7,958 nucleotides of DNA from Rhizorhabdus sp. (GTDB lineage Bacteria > Pseudomonadota > Alphaproteobacteria > Sphingomonadales > Sphingomonadaceae), in contig SCUQ01000543.1 in the NCBI GenBank assembly GCA_004297635.1, positions 1 through 7,958 of the forward strand, given 5' to 3'. Position 1 is the first letter of the stretch. The number at the start of each line of letters is the position of its first letter. The notes beneath the pieces were generated by a model. It was not told the origin of the DNA and ran no database searches. It saw only the letters and a program-made list of their open reading frames with translations. Shown here piece by piece: positions 1-5,650 of the stretch. The translations under genes were made by a program, and so were the position numbers.

Positions 1-588
1 ATCTTTCCGGGCGCGGCGCTCGCGCAGCAGACCTTCACCGCCGGCTCGCGCTTCAACGCCACCTCCACGGTGCCCGCCATCGTCGTGCTGGGCATCGTCC
101 GCGAACTGGGGCCGGTGCTCGTCGGCCTGATGGTCGCGGGGCGCGTCTCGTCCGCGATGGCGGCCGAGCTGGGGACCATGCGCGTGACCGAGCAGCTCGA
201 CGCGCTGACCACCCTGCGCACCGATCCCTATCGCTATCTGATCGCGCCGCGTCTGATCGCCGCGCTGATCGCGATCCCGCTGATGGTGCTGATCGCCAAT
301 GCCATCGGCATTTTCGGTGGCTATTTCGTCGCGGTATACAAGCTGGGCTTCAACGCGGTCGGCTATCTCGCCACCACCCGCCAGTTCCTGACCGCCACCG
401 ATCTACAAATGGCGCTGGTGAAGTCGGCCTTCTTCGGCTTCTTCATAGCGCTGATGGGCTGCTATCACGGTTTCCGCGCGCAGGGCGGTGCGGCAGGGGT
501 CGGCCGTGCCACCACCGATGCGGTGGTGTCGGCGTTCATCCTGATCCTGCTGAGCAACATGATCATCACGCTGATGGCATTCGGCTGA
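1..588 (+). CDS. mlaE: MlaE-type ABC transporter permease (5' partial)
   Basis: This is the membrane permease subunit of an MCE/Mla-type ABC transporter, which moves phospholipids between the inner and outer membranes of Gram-negative cells. Reading frame 1 is open from the first base and gives 195 residues, so about 65 N-terminal residues of the usual ~260 lie outside the window. The MlaE family signature is plain at fragment residues 34-70: RELGPVLVGLMVAGR, then AAELGTMRVTEQLDAL. Hydrophobic membrane segments follow (around LIAALIAIPLMVLIANAIGI and ALVKSAFFGFFIALMG), with the conserved C-terminal GVGRATTDAVV. A GTG at 70 is an internal valine, not a start. The TGA stop overlaps the ATG of the next gene (TGATG), so the two are translationally coupled. 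The family is certain; the cargo is inferred from the family. Confidence 0.93.
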   Translation: MFPGAALAQQTFTAGSRFNATSTVPAIVVLGIVRELGPVLVGLMVAGRVSSAMAAELGTMRVTEQLDALTTLRTDPYRYLIAPRLIAALIAIPLMVLIANAIGIFGGYFVAVYKLGFNAVGYLATTRQFLTATDLQMALVKSAFFGFFIALMGCYHGFRAQGGAAGVGRATTDAVVSAFILILLSNMIITLMAFG

Positions 589-1346
589 TGGCGGACGATC
601 CCAAGATCATCCTGGAGGATGTCTCCAAGTCGTTCGGCACGAACACTGTCCTCGATGGTGTCAACCTGGAGATAGAGCGCGGCGAATCGATGGTCATCAT
701 CGGCCAGTCGGGCAGCGGCAAGTCGGTCACGCTGAAATGCATCCTCGGGCTGATCAGGCCCGATCGCGGCGCGATCCGGGTCGATGGCCAGGACCTGACC
801 CATATGTCCAGCCGGGAGCTGGAACGGGCGCGGGCCAAGTTCGGCATGTTGTTCCAGGGATCGGCACTGTTCGATTCGTTGCCGATCTGGCGCAACGTAA
901 CCTTCGCGTTGACCCAGGGCCGGCTGCGCGACGCAGCGAAGATGCGCAAGATCGCGGCCGAGAACCTTGAGCGGGTCGGGCTCGATTCCAAGGTGCTGGA
1001 CCTGCGGCCCAGTGAGCTTTCAGGCGGCATGCAGAAGCGGGTCGCGCTGGCCCGTGCGATCGCGCCGCGGCCCGAGATCATCTTTTTCGACGAGCCGACC
1101 ACCGGGCTCGATCCGATCCGCGCCGACGTGATCAACGACCTGATCGTCGAGCTGGTCACGGAACTGGGTGTCACCGCGCTCACCATCACCCACGACATGG
1201 CATCGGCGCGCAAGATCGCGCACCGAGTAGCGATGCTGTATCAGGGCAAGATCGTCTGGCGCGGGCCGCGCGACCGACTCTATGACAGCGGCAACCCTTA
1301 TGTGGATCAGTTCGTTCAGGGACGAGCCGAAGGCCCGATCCGCTAG
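588..1346 (+). CDS. mlaF: MlaF-type ABC transporter ATP-binding protein
   Basis: This is the cytoplasmic ATPase partner of the upstream MlaE-like permease, 252 aa (E. coli MlaF is about 269). All ABC ATPase motifs are intact: Walker A GQSGSGKS at 39-46, Q-loop Q90, signature LSGGMQKR at 144-151, Walker B IIFFDE at 164-169 with catalytic E169, D-loop GLD at 173-175 and H-loop H202 in THDM. The ATG shares its A with the TGA of the permease gene, which fixes the start and shows one operon. The MCE substrate-binding gene mlaD, which often follows, is absent: after the TAG come 105 noncoding bases and an unrelated peroxiredoxin. That gap holds a short inverted repeat, GAAAG-cgtt-CTTTC (1374-1387), that could be a weak terminator, and no promoter I can support. 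Confidence 0.92.
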   Translation: MADDPKIILEDVSKSFGTNTVLDGVNLEIERGESMVIIGQSGSGKSVTLKCILGLIRPDRGAIRVDGQDLTHMSSRELERARAKFGMLFQGSALFDSLPIWRNVTFALTQGRLRDAAKMRKIAAENLERVGLDSKVLDLRPSELSGGMQKRVALARAIAPRPEIIFFDEPTTGLDPIRADVINDLIVELVTELGVTALTITHDMASARKIAHRVAMLYQGKIVWRGPRDRLYDSGNPYVDQFVQGRAEGPIR

Positions 1347-1451
1347 ATTTGTTCAGCGACGTTTTCGATAACTGAAAGCGTTCTTTCTTGTTGGATCGAT
1401 CAGTCGCATTTCGGCAGAAGGCGGCTACCGCATTCATGAGAAGGACGAAAC

Positions 1452-1991
1452 ATGCTCGGACGTACCGTTCCCGACGTAACCCTGAAAACCCGCGTGCGCG
1501 ACGAGAGCGTCGGCGGCCCGAACCCGTTCCGCTGGCAGGACGTCCACACCGGCGAACTTTTCAAGGGCAAGCGCAGCGTGGTGTTCGCGCTGCCGGGTGC
1601 TTTCACCCCAACCTGCTCGACCGAGCAGTGCCCGGCCTATGAGCGCGAATATGATGGCCTCAAGGCGGCCGGTGCAGACGAGGTCTACTGTCTGTCGGTC
1701 AACGACGCCTTCGTGATGTACCAGTGGGGCAAGAATCTCGGCCTCAGCAAGGTGAAACTGCTGCCGGACGGCTCGGGCGACTTCACGCGTCGCATCGGCA
1801 TGCTGATCAAGAAGGATCATCTTGGCTTTGGCGACCGCTCGTGGCGCTATGCGATGGTCGTCGATGACGGCAAGATCGTCGCCTGGTTCGAAGAGCCCGG
1901 CATCAACGATGCCGGCACCGACGACGACCCCTATGGCGAGAGCGCCCCGGACAAGGTGCTCGAATGGCTCAAGGCGCATCCGGCGAACTAG
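1452..1991 (+). CDS. Peroxiredoxin, Prx5/AhpE-like (redoxin domain)
   Basis: This is a thiol peroxidase that reduces H2O2 and organic hydroperoxides, 179 aa, probably cytosolic because no signal peptide is seen. The Prx5-type active site PGAFTPTC places P48, T52 and the peroxidatic cysteine C55. The conserved arginine is probably R132 (or R129) in the RSWRYAMVV block. SVNDAFVMYQWG at 82-93 and the GFGDRSWRY block match the Prx domain of bacterial Prx5-glutaredoxin hybrids, but there is no C-terminal glutaredoxin domain. C60 and C80 are further cysteines that could act in resolving. The start is supported by a purine-rich AGAAGGA (1439-1445) just upstream. The gene stands alone between mlaF and the convergent PEP mutase-like gene, and I saw no convincing OxyR site upstream. 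The electron donor (glutathione/glutaredoxin or thioredoxin) cannot be read from the sequence. Confidence 0.93.
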   Translation: MLGRTVPDVTLKTRVRDESVGGPNPFRWQDVHTGELFKGKRSVVFALPGAFTPTCSTEQCPAYEREYDGLKAAGADEVYCLSVNDAFVMYQWGKNLGLSKVKLLPDGSGDFTRRIGMLIKKDHLGFGDRSWRYAMVVDDGKIVAWFEEPGINDAGTDDDPYGESAPDKVLEWLKAHPAN

Positions 1992-2043
1992 TTCGCGGAC
2001 GCGAGGTGGAATAAGGTACTGTAGTTTGGCGTAAATAGAGTGG

Positions 2044-2070
2044 AGGCCGGGATCCCAGTGATTCCGGTCT
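2044..2070 (+). terminator. Hairpin between convergent genes, probable terminator
   Basis: An inverted repeat lies in the 96-bp gap between the convergent peroxiredoxin and PEP mutase-like genes. Bases 2044-2053 (AGGCCGGGAT) pair with 2061-2070 (ATTCCGGTCT) with two G·U wobbles, and C2054-G2060 extends the stem over a five-base loop. The wobbles pair only in plus-strand RNA, so it should act mainly on the peroxiredoxin transcript. No T-run follows on either strand, so it is not a canonical intrinsic terminator. It could instead be a processed 3' end or a dispersed intergenic palindrome. Confidence 0.45.
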
Positions 2071-2087
2071 TCACCATTTCGACGGGT

Positions 2088-2837
2088 TCAGGGCTCGAAC
2101 GCTGCGAGCGTTCCGGCGGCTTCGTCGAAGGCCGTCCAGGCAATCTTCGCCAGGCTGCCGCCCGTGCTGAATCGCCGTACGCCGAGCGCCGCATAGCGCG
2201 GAATCGAATCGTCATATTGGTAGACGACGACATTGACCGGCCTGGGGGCCACGGCGGCTACCAGTTCGCGCACGGCGCCATGGTCCTTCAGGCCGGGCAC
2301 GAACAGGCAATCGGCGCCGGCATCGGCATAGGCTATGGCGCGAGCGATAGCGGCTGAGTCGGGCTCGTCGGGATCGCGGAATTTCTCGTGACGGCCGATC
2401 AGCATCGCATCGCGATGCTCACGATCCATCGCCGCGCGGCTCGCCGCGATCCGCTCGGCGGCGAGCGCAGTGTCATAGAATGCGCTGCCCGACCAGTCCT
2501 CGATCGACAGCCCCGCCACGCCGGTGGCGGCCGCCAGTGCGGCGTTTGCCCCGACTGCCTCCGGGTCGTCGGCGAAGCCGTTCTCGAAATCGGCATTGAC
2601 GGGCAGATCGGTCGCGGCGACGAGCATGCGCAGATGGGCGAGCACCTCGTCACGGGTCATTTCGCCGTCCTCCTTGCCGATCGCCCAGGCCGCGCCGGCG
2701 CTGGTCGAAGCGATCGCCTTGAAGCCGAGCCGGGCCAGGCGGACGCTGCTGCCGATATCCCAGGCATTGGGCATGATGAAGAAGCCGGCCTGATGCAGTG
2801 CTCGGAAGTCGGCACGCTTCCTGGAAATGTCCGGCAT
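2088..2837 (-). CDS. Isocitrate lyase/PEP mutase superfamily protein
   Basis: This is a (βα)8-barrel enzyme of the isocitrate lyase/phosphoenolpyruvate mutase superfamily, 249 aa. Members make or break C-C or P-C bonds next to a 2-oxo acid using Mg2+. The N-terminus has PNAWDIGSSVRLARLGFKAI (23-42) and the anion-binding loop STSAG (44-48). D83 and E85 in NADFENGF are the probable metal ligands, and SIED (111-114) is the next conserved strand. The KKCGH/KRCGH cysteine motif of isocitrate and methylisocitrate lyases is absent, as SIED runs into WSGSAFYD. It is therefore not a lyase of that type and resembles the uncharacterised PEP mutase-like subgroup; the substrate is unknown. The ATG at 2837 is chosen over an in-frame start 30 codons upstream because AGGAGG sits 6 bases before it. 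It lies 10 bp after the GST-like gene, probably in one operon. Confidence 0.85.
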   Translation of the reverse strand: MPDISRKRADFRALHQAGFFIMPNAWDIGSSVRLARLGFKAIASTSAGAAWAIGKEDGEMTRDEVLAHLRMLVAATDLPVNADFENGFADDPEAVGANAALAAATGVAGLSIEDWSGSAFYDTALAAERIAASRAAMDREHRDAMLIGRHEKFRDPDEPDSAAIARAIAYADAGADCLFVPGLKDHGAVRELVAAVAPRPVNVVVYQYDDSIPRYAALGVRRFSTGGSLAKIAWTAFDEAAGTLAAFEP

Positions 2838-2843
2838 GTCAGC

Positions 2844-2849
2844 CCTCCT
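2844..2849 (-). promoter_or_regulatory. Shine-Dalgarno AGGAGG overlapping the upstream stop codon
   Basis: On the minus strand, TAGGAGGG spans 2850-2843. The TAG is the stop codon of the GST-like gene, and the AGGAGG inside it is an ideal ribosome binding site, 6 bases before the ATG at 2837. Ribosomes finishing the first gene stop on the binding site of the second, which suggests translational coupling and decides the start of the PEP mutase-like gene. Confidence 0.8.
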
Positions 2850-3435
2850 ACGCCTCGATATTCGCGGCCTGTTCGACCCGCGCGATCCAGCGCTGGAGCG
2901 CCGGATAATCGCCAAGCGCGAATCCACCTTCGTCTGCGACCCTGCTATAGGCGACCAGCGCGATATCGGCGAGCGTCAGGCGATCGCCGACCAGGAAGTC
3001 GCGGCCGGCGACGCTGTCGTCGAGCAGCTTCAGCGCGCCATTGCCGCGCTCGATGATCTTCGGATCGAGTTCGGCCACCGTCTTGCCGAGATAATGGACG
3101 TGGAAGCGGGCGACCGCGACATAGGGCTCGTGGCTATACTGCTCCCAGAACAGCCATTCGTACATCTTCGCGCGCAGATAGCCGTCTTCGGGGATCAGGT
3201 TCGATCCTTCGGCGAAGGCAAGCATGATCGCATTGGACTGGGCGAGGGTGCGGCCGTCGTCGAACCGTACCAGCGGCACCTGGCCCGCCGGGTTCATCGC
3301 CAGATAGTCGGGCGTCCGCGTGTCGCCGGCCAGCACGCTGGTCTCGATCCAGCGATAGGGCAGGCCGCGCAGGTCGGCGACCCACTTCACCTTCAGGCAG
3401 TTGCCAGAGATCGAATCACCATAGATGTGCATCAT
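2848..3435 (-). CDS. Glutathione S-transferase family protein
   Basis: This is a cytosolic GST-fold protein, 195 aa, expected to conjugate or bind glutathione. The N-terminal thioredoxin-like domain (about 1-76) begins with IYGDSISGNCLKVKW. S8 or S10 is the candidate thiolate-stabilising residue, and there is no tyrosine of alpha/mu/pi type. NPAGQVP (48-54) carries the cis-proline P54, and Q66-S67 is the usual site that binds the glutathione γ-glutamyl group. The helical C-terminal domain has the N-capping box LTLADIALVAY (153-163, D157). The start at 3435 (ATG ATG) matches the usual family N-terminus; the purine run GGGGGA before it is a modest ribosome site. The frame stays open 65 codons further upstream, but that stretch is unlike GST. 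It is first in a probable two-gene operon with the PEP mutase-like gene. The substrate is unknown. Confidence 0.88.
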   Translation of the reverse strand: MMHIYGDSISGNCLKVKWVADLRGLPYRWIETSVLAGDTRTPDYLAMNPAGQVPLVRFDDGRTLAQSNAIMLAFAEGSNLIPEDGYLRAKMYEWLFWEQYSHEPYVAVARFHVHYLGKTVAELDPKIIERGNGALKLLDDSVAGRDFLVGDRLTLADIALVAYSRVADEGGFALGDYPALQRWIARVEQAANIEA

Positions 3436-3509
3436 GTCCCCCGCTGGATGTGGCACACCGCCCATAGAACGCCCTGCCATCGTAAAGAAACAAAGGTGTA
3501 ACGGCTTCT

Positions 3510-3526
3510 GATAAAGCGGCCTTATC
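3510..3526. promoter_or_regulatory. Inverted repeat in the divergent GST/plcP-like promoter region
   Basis: GATAAAG (3510-3516) and CCTTATC (3520-3526) form an imperfect palindrome around CGG, with one mismatch. The half-site GATAA/TTATC is of the size of a regulator operator. It lies 75 bp upstream of the GST-like start and about 140 bp upstream of the plcP-like start, so it could serve either gene. The right arm of the motif reads AAAGCGG (3513-3519), a heptamer that recurs in both copies of the downstream direct repeat. No specific regulator can be named. Confidence 0.3.
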
Positions 3527-3548
3527 GATCTGGGATTGCTGGCCCTTT

Positions 3549-3574
3549 GCCGGCTGTCCGGGTTTCGGGCCGGC
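3549..3574. repeat. GC-rich stem-loop in the divergent intergenic region
   Basis: GCCGGC at 3549-3554 and GCCGGC at 3569-3574 pair perfectly. Inside them CCG (3558-3560) can pair with CGG (3566-3568). The structure lies immediately upstream of the twin direct repeat. There is no adjacent T-run, so it does not look like an intrinsic terminator. It separates the GST-side and plcP-side halves of the intergenic region; its function is unknown. Confidence 0.3.
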
Positions 3575-3577
3575 GCC

Positions 3578-3624
3578 CTGTCACAAAGCGGTAAGCATAT
3601 CGCGGGGCGGCTGTAACAAAGCGG
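3578..3624 (+). promoter_or_regulatory. Twin 14-bp direct repeat, Pho box-like, upstream of the plcP-like gene
   Basis: CTGTCACAAAGCGG (3578-3591) recurs as CTGTAACAAAGCGG (3611-3624), with 13 of 14 bases identical. The copies start 33 bp apart, which is three steps of 11 bp. The known PhoB site is a tandem of 7-bp CTGTCAT-like units at 11-bp spacing with an A/T-rich spacer. Here CTGTCAC matches 6 of 7, CTGTAAC 5 of 7, and CGGTAAG at 3589 matches 4 of 7 in the right phase; the spacer is AAAG. The unit at 3600 is not recognisable, so this is a degenerate Pho box at best. It ends 40 bp before the ATG of the plcP-like gene, where an activator site is expected. The repeat is seen directly; PhoB binding is inferred. 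Confidence 0.5.
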
Positions 3625-3664
3625 ACTCATAGGCTCCGCACGTCACCCCCTCAGGAGACGAGCG

Positions 3665-4513
3665 ATGAACGCCATCACCCGGATCGCCGCAGCGCAGGGG
3701 CCTCGGCCGCTGCTTCCCGAAGCCCGCCGCGAGCGCCGCCGCTTTCGCACCATCTGGGTGTCGGACATCCACCTCGGCACGCGCGGCTGCAACGCGCAGA
3801 TGCTGATCGACTTTCTCGATTCGACCGACAGCGACACCATGTATCTGGTCGGCGACATCATCGACGGCTGGCGGCTGAAGCGCAGCTGGTACTGGCCTTC
3901 GGCGCATAACGACATCGTCTGGCGCGTGATGAAGCGAGCCAAGCGCGGCACCCGCGTCGTCTATATCCCCGGCAATCATGACGAGATGTTCCGCCAGTTC
4001 ACGGGGCTGACCTTCGGCGGGATCGAGATCCGGCGCAGCGCGATCCATCAGACCGCCGATGGACGCCGGCTGATGGTGACGCATGGCGACGAGTTCGACA
4101 CCGTCGTGATGTGCCATCGCTGGCTCGCCTTCGCGGGGGACGCCGCCTACGAGATGCTGATGCGGCTCAATGTCGTGATCAACGCGGTGCGCCAGCGTTT
4201 CGATCTGCCCTACTGGTCGCTTTCGAAACATGCCAAGCACAAGGTGAAGAACGCGGTCGAGTTCATCTCGCGCTTCGAGGAAGCGGTGGCGCATGAGGCC
4301 GGGACGCGCGGCGTCGATGGCGTCGTCTGCGGCCATATCCACACCGCCGAGGTGCGCCAGTTCGGCGACATCACCTATTATAATGACGGAGACTGGGTGG
4401 AAGGCTGCACCGCGCTCGTCGAGCATTTCGACGGCCGCATGGAGGTGCTCCACTGGGCCGACGAGATGGCGGCACGGCGGCGTGCCGAAGCCGGCGCGGC
4501 GCTGGCGGCTTAG
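3665..4513 (+). CDS. plcP: Metallophosphoesterase, PlcP-like phospholipase C (LpxH-related)
   Basis: This is a calcineurin-like metallophosphoesterase, 282 aa. All metal-binding motifs are present: SDIH at 33-36 (D34, H36), GDIIDGW at 63-69, GNHDE at 103-107, HGDEFD at 140-145 and GHIH at 223-226. It differs from true LpxH (about 240 aa) in having WRLKRSWYWP at 69-78 directly after the second motif, plus YWSLSKHAKHKVKNAV near 183-198 and GDWVE near the C-terminus. As I recall them, these mark the rhizobial PlcP group. PlcP removes the phosphocholine or phosphoethanolamine head group from phospholipids, leaving diacylglycerol, during phosphate starvation. There is no signal peptide, so it should act at the cytoplasmic face of the membrane. 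AGGAG (3653-3657) supports the start. A glycosyltransferase follows 10 bp later, the partner expected for PlcP. An LpxH-like role in lipid A synthesis is the main alternative. Confidence 0.78.
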   Translation: MNAITRIAAAQGPRPLLPEARRERRRFRTIWVSDIHLGTRGCNAQMLIDFLDSTDSDTMYLVGDIIDGWRLKRSWYWPSAHNDIVWRVMKRAKRGTRVVYIPGNHDEMFRQFTGLTFGGIEIRRSAIHQTADGRRLMVTHGDEFDTVVMCHRWLAFAGDAAYEMLMRLNVVINAVRQRFDLPYWSLSKHAKHKVKNAVEFISRFEEAVAHEAGTRGVDGVVCGHIHTAEVRQFGDITYYNDGDWVEGCTALVEHFDGRMEVLHWADEMAARRRAEAGAALAA

Positions 4514-4523
4514 GGGAAGCCCG

Positions 4524-5552
4524 ATGCGCATCGCCATCGCCACCGACGCGTGGACCCCGCAGGTCAACGGCGTCGTCCGCACGCTTCAGGCGGTGACGGC
4601 CGAGCTGGTCGCGATGGGCCATGAGGTCTGCGTGATCGCGCCCGACCAGTTCCGTACCCTGCCATGCCCCAGCTATCCCGAGATCAGGCTGGCGCTGACC
4701 GGTCGGGCCGGGGTTGGCCGCCGCCTCGCCGAGTTCGGTGCGGAGGCGATTCATATCGCGACGGAGGGGCCGATCGGGCTGGCGGCGCGCCGCCACTGCA
4801 TGAGCCGGCAATTCGCCTTCACCACCGCCTATCATACCCAGTTTCCCGACTATGTGGCCGAGCGGACCGGCATGCCGGCCGACTGGTTCTGGCGCTATAT
4901 CCGCTGGTTCCACGGGCCGTCGGCGGCGGTGCTGGCATCGACCCCGTCGGTCGAGGCGATCCTCGAGGCGCGGGGCATCGGTCCGGTCCAGCGCTGGGGC
5001 AGGGGCGTGGATCTCGACCTTTTCCGCCCCGACCGCCCCGGCCATCCGGCGCTGGCGGGACTGGCCGGGCCGATCCTGCTCTATGTCGGCCGGGTGGCGG
5101 TGGAGAAGAATATCGAGGCTTTCCTTGCCTGCGACAGGCCCGGCACCAAGGTGGTGGTTGGGGATGGCCCGGCGCTGGCGTCGCTCACCCGGGCCTGGCC
5201 GGCGGTGCATTTTCTGGGCGCGCTCCATGGCGAGGCGCTGGCCTCCGCTTATGCCGGTGCCGATGTGTTCGTCTTTCCGAGCCGTACCGATACCTTCGGG
5301 CTGGTGATGATCGAGGCGCTGGCCTGCGGCACGCCGGTGGCGGCCTTCCCGGTGACGGGGCCGATCGACGTGCTGGCGCCCGGTTCGTCGGGCATGGACG
5401 AGGATCTGGGAATCGCGATCGACAAGGCGCTCGCCTGCCCGCGCGCGGCGGCGGCGGCCTATGGTGCGACCTTCGGCTGGCGGCGCAGCGCCGAGCAGTT
5501 CCTTGCCGCATTGGTTCCGCAGGGGGAGGGGAAGCGGCGCCTCGCCGCCTAA
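4524..5552 (+). CDS. agt: GT4-family glycosyltransferase, Agt-like (diacylglycerol glycosyltransferase)
   Basis: This is a two-domain GT-B retaining glycosyltransferase of family GT4, 342 aa. The N-terminal acceptor domain opens with MRIAIATDAWTPQVNGVVRT, whose PQVNGVV loop is typical of the MgtA/SqdX-like group, and has TAYHTQFPDY at 101-110. The nucleotide-sugar domain has LLYVGRVAVEKN at 185-196, the phosphate-binding R190 and K195, GDG at 213-215, and the EX7E-type motif as D256-x7-E264 in TDTFGLVMIEALACG. The ATG at 4524 follows AGGGGAAG (4512-4519), which overlaps the stop of the plcP-like gene. The two genes are clearly an operon. Agt enzymes beside PlcP transfer glucose, galactose or glucuronic acid from UDP-sugars to diacylglycerol. 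Databases may label it GDP-mannose-dependent mannosyltransferase; the donor and product cannot be read here. It has no transmembrane span and is probably membrane-peripheral. Confidence 0.78.
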   Translation: MRIAIATDAWTPQVNGVVRTLQAVTAELVAMGHEVCVIAPDQFRTLPCPSYPEIRLALTGRAGVGRRLAEFGAEAIHIATEGPIGLAARRHCMSRQFAFTTAYHTQFPDYVAERTGMPADWFWRYIRWFHGPSAAVLASTPSVEAILEARGIGPVQRWGRGVDLDLFRPDRPGHPALAGLAGPILLYVGRVAVEKNIEAFLACDRPGTKVVVGDGPALASLTRAWPAVHFLGALHGEALASAYAGADVFVFPSRTDTFGLVMIEALACGTPVAAFPVTGPIDVLAPGSSGMDEDLGIAIDKALACPRAAAAAYGATFGWRRSAEQFLAALVPQGEGKRRLAA

Positions 5553-5605
5553 CGAAAGCAGCCTTGTGCTGAAGGCCCGCCTTGATTACATCGTCCCCAT
5601 GCTTC

Positions 5606-5639
5606 GGCCGCTCCGTGACGGGGCGGCCCTTTTATTTTT
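5606..5639 (+). terminator. Intrinsic terminator abutting the trcR ribosome binding site
   Basis: GGCCGCTCC (5606-5614) pairs with GGGGCGGCC (5620-5628), nine pairs with one G·U, around a five-base loop GTGAC. C5629 and then TTTTATTTTT (5630-5639) follow. This is a textbook Rho-independent terminator, 54 bp after the agt-like stop. It should end the plcP-agt-like transcript. Its last T is the first base of the TGGAGG ribosome site of trcR (5639-5644), so no room remains for a separate trcR promoter after it. A trcR promoter in 5553-5605 would place the hairpin in the trcR leader. I could not identify that promoter with confidence. Confidence 0.85.
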
Positions 5640-5650
5640 GGAGGACCGTC

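Noticed and set aside
1347..1451. OxyR-type site or sigma-70 promoter before the peroxiredoxin
   Set aside because: TTGTTG at 1388 has no matching -10 at a sensible distance, and no ATAG-N7-CTAT-like dyad was found.
2838..2927. Upstream in-frame start extending the PEP mutase-like protein by 30 residues
   Set aside because: The extension is arginine- and serine-rich, overlaps the GST-like gene and bypasses the perfect AGGAGG before the ATG at 2837.
3436..3630. 65-codon N-terminal extension of the GST-like gene
   Set aside because: It does not resemble a GST or a signal peptide and would run through the intergenic repeats; the ATG at 3435 matches family length.
3665..4513. Calling the metallophosphoesterase a true lpxH
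   Set aside because: It is longer than LpxH, has the WRLKRSWYWP extension and is operonic with a glycosyltransferase. LpxH remains the stated alternative but is less likely.
3581..4582. 333-codon open frame on the minus strand antisense to the plcP-like gene
   Set aside because: It is a high-GC shadow frame. The plus strand has all five metallophosphoesterase motifs, while this product has no recognisable domain and would cover the promoter region.
4664..5572. 302-codon plus-strand frame overlapping the agt-like gene
   Set aside because: Glycine/arginine/proline-rich composition typical of an off-frame read of high-GC coding DNA; the GT4 motifs are in the other frame.
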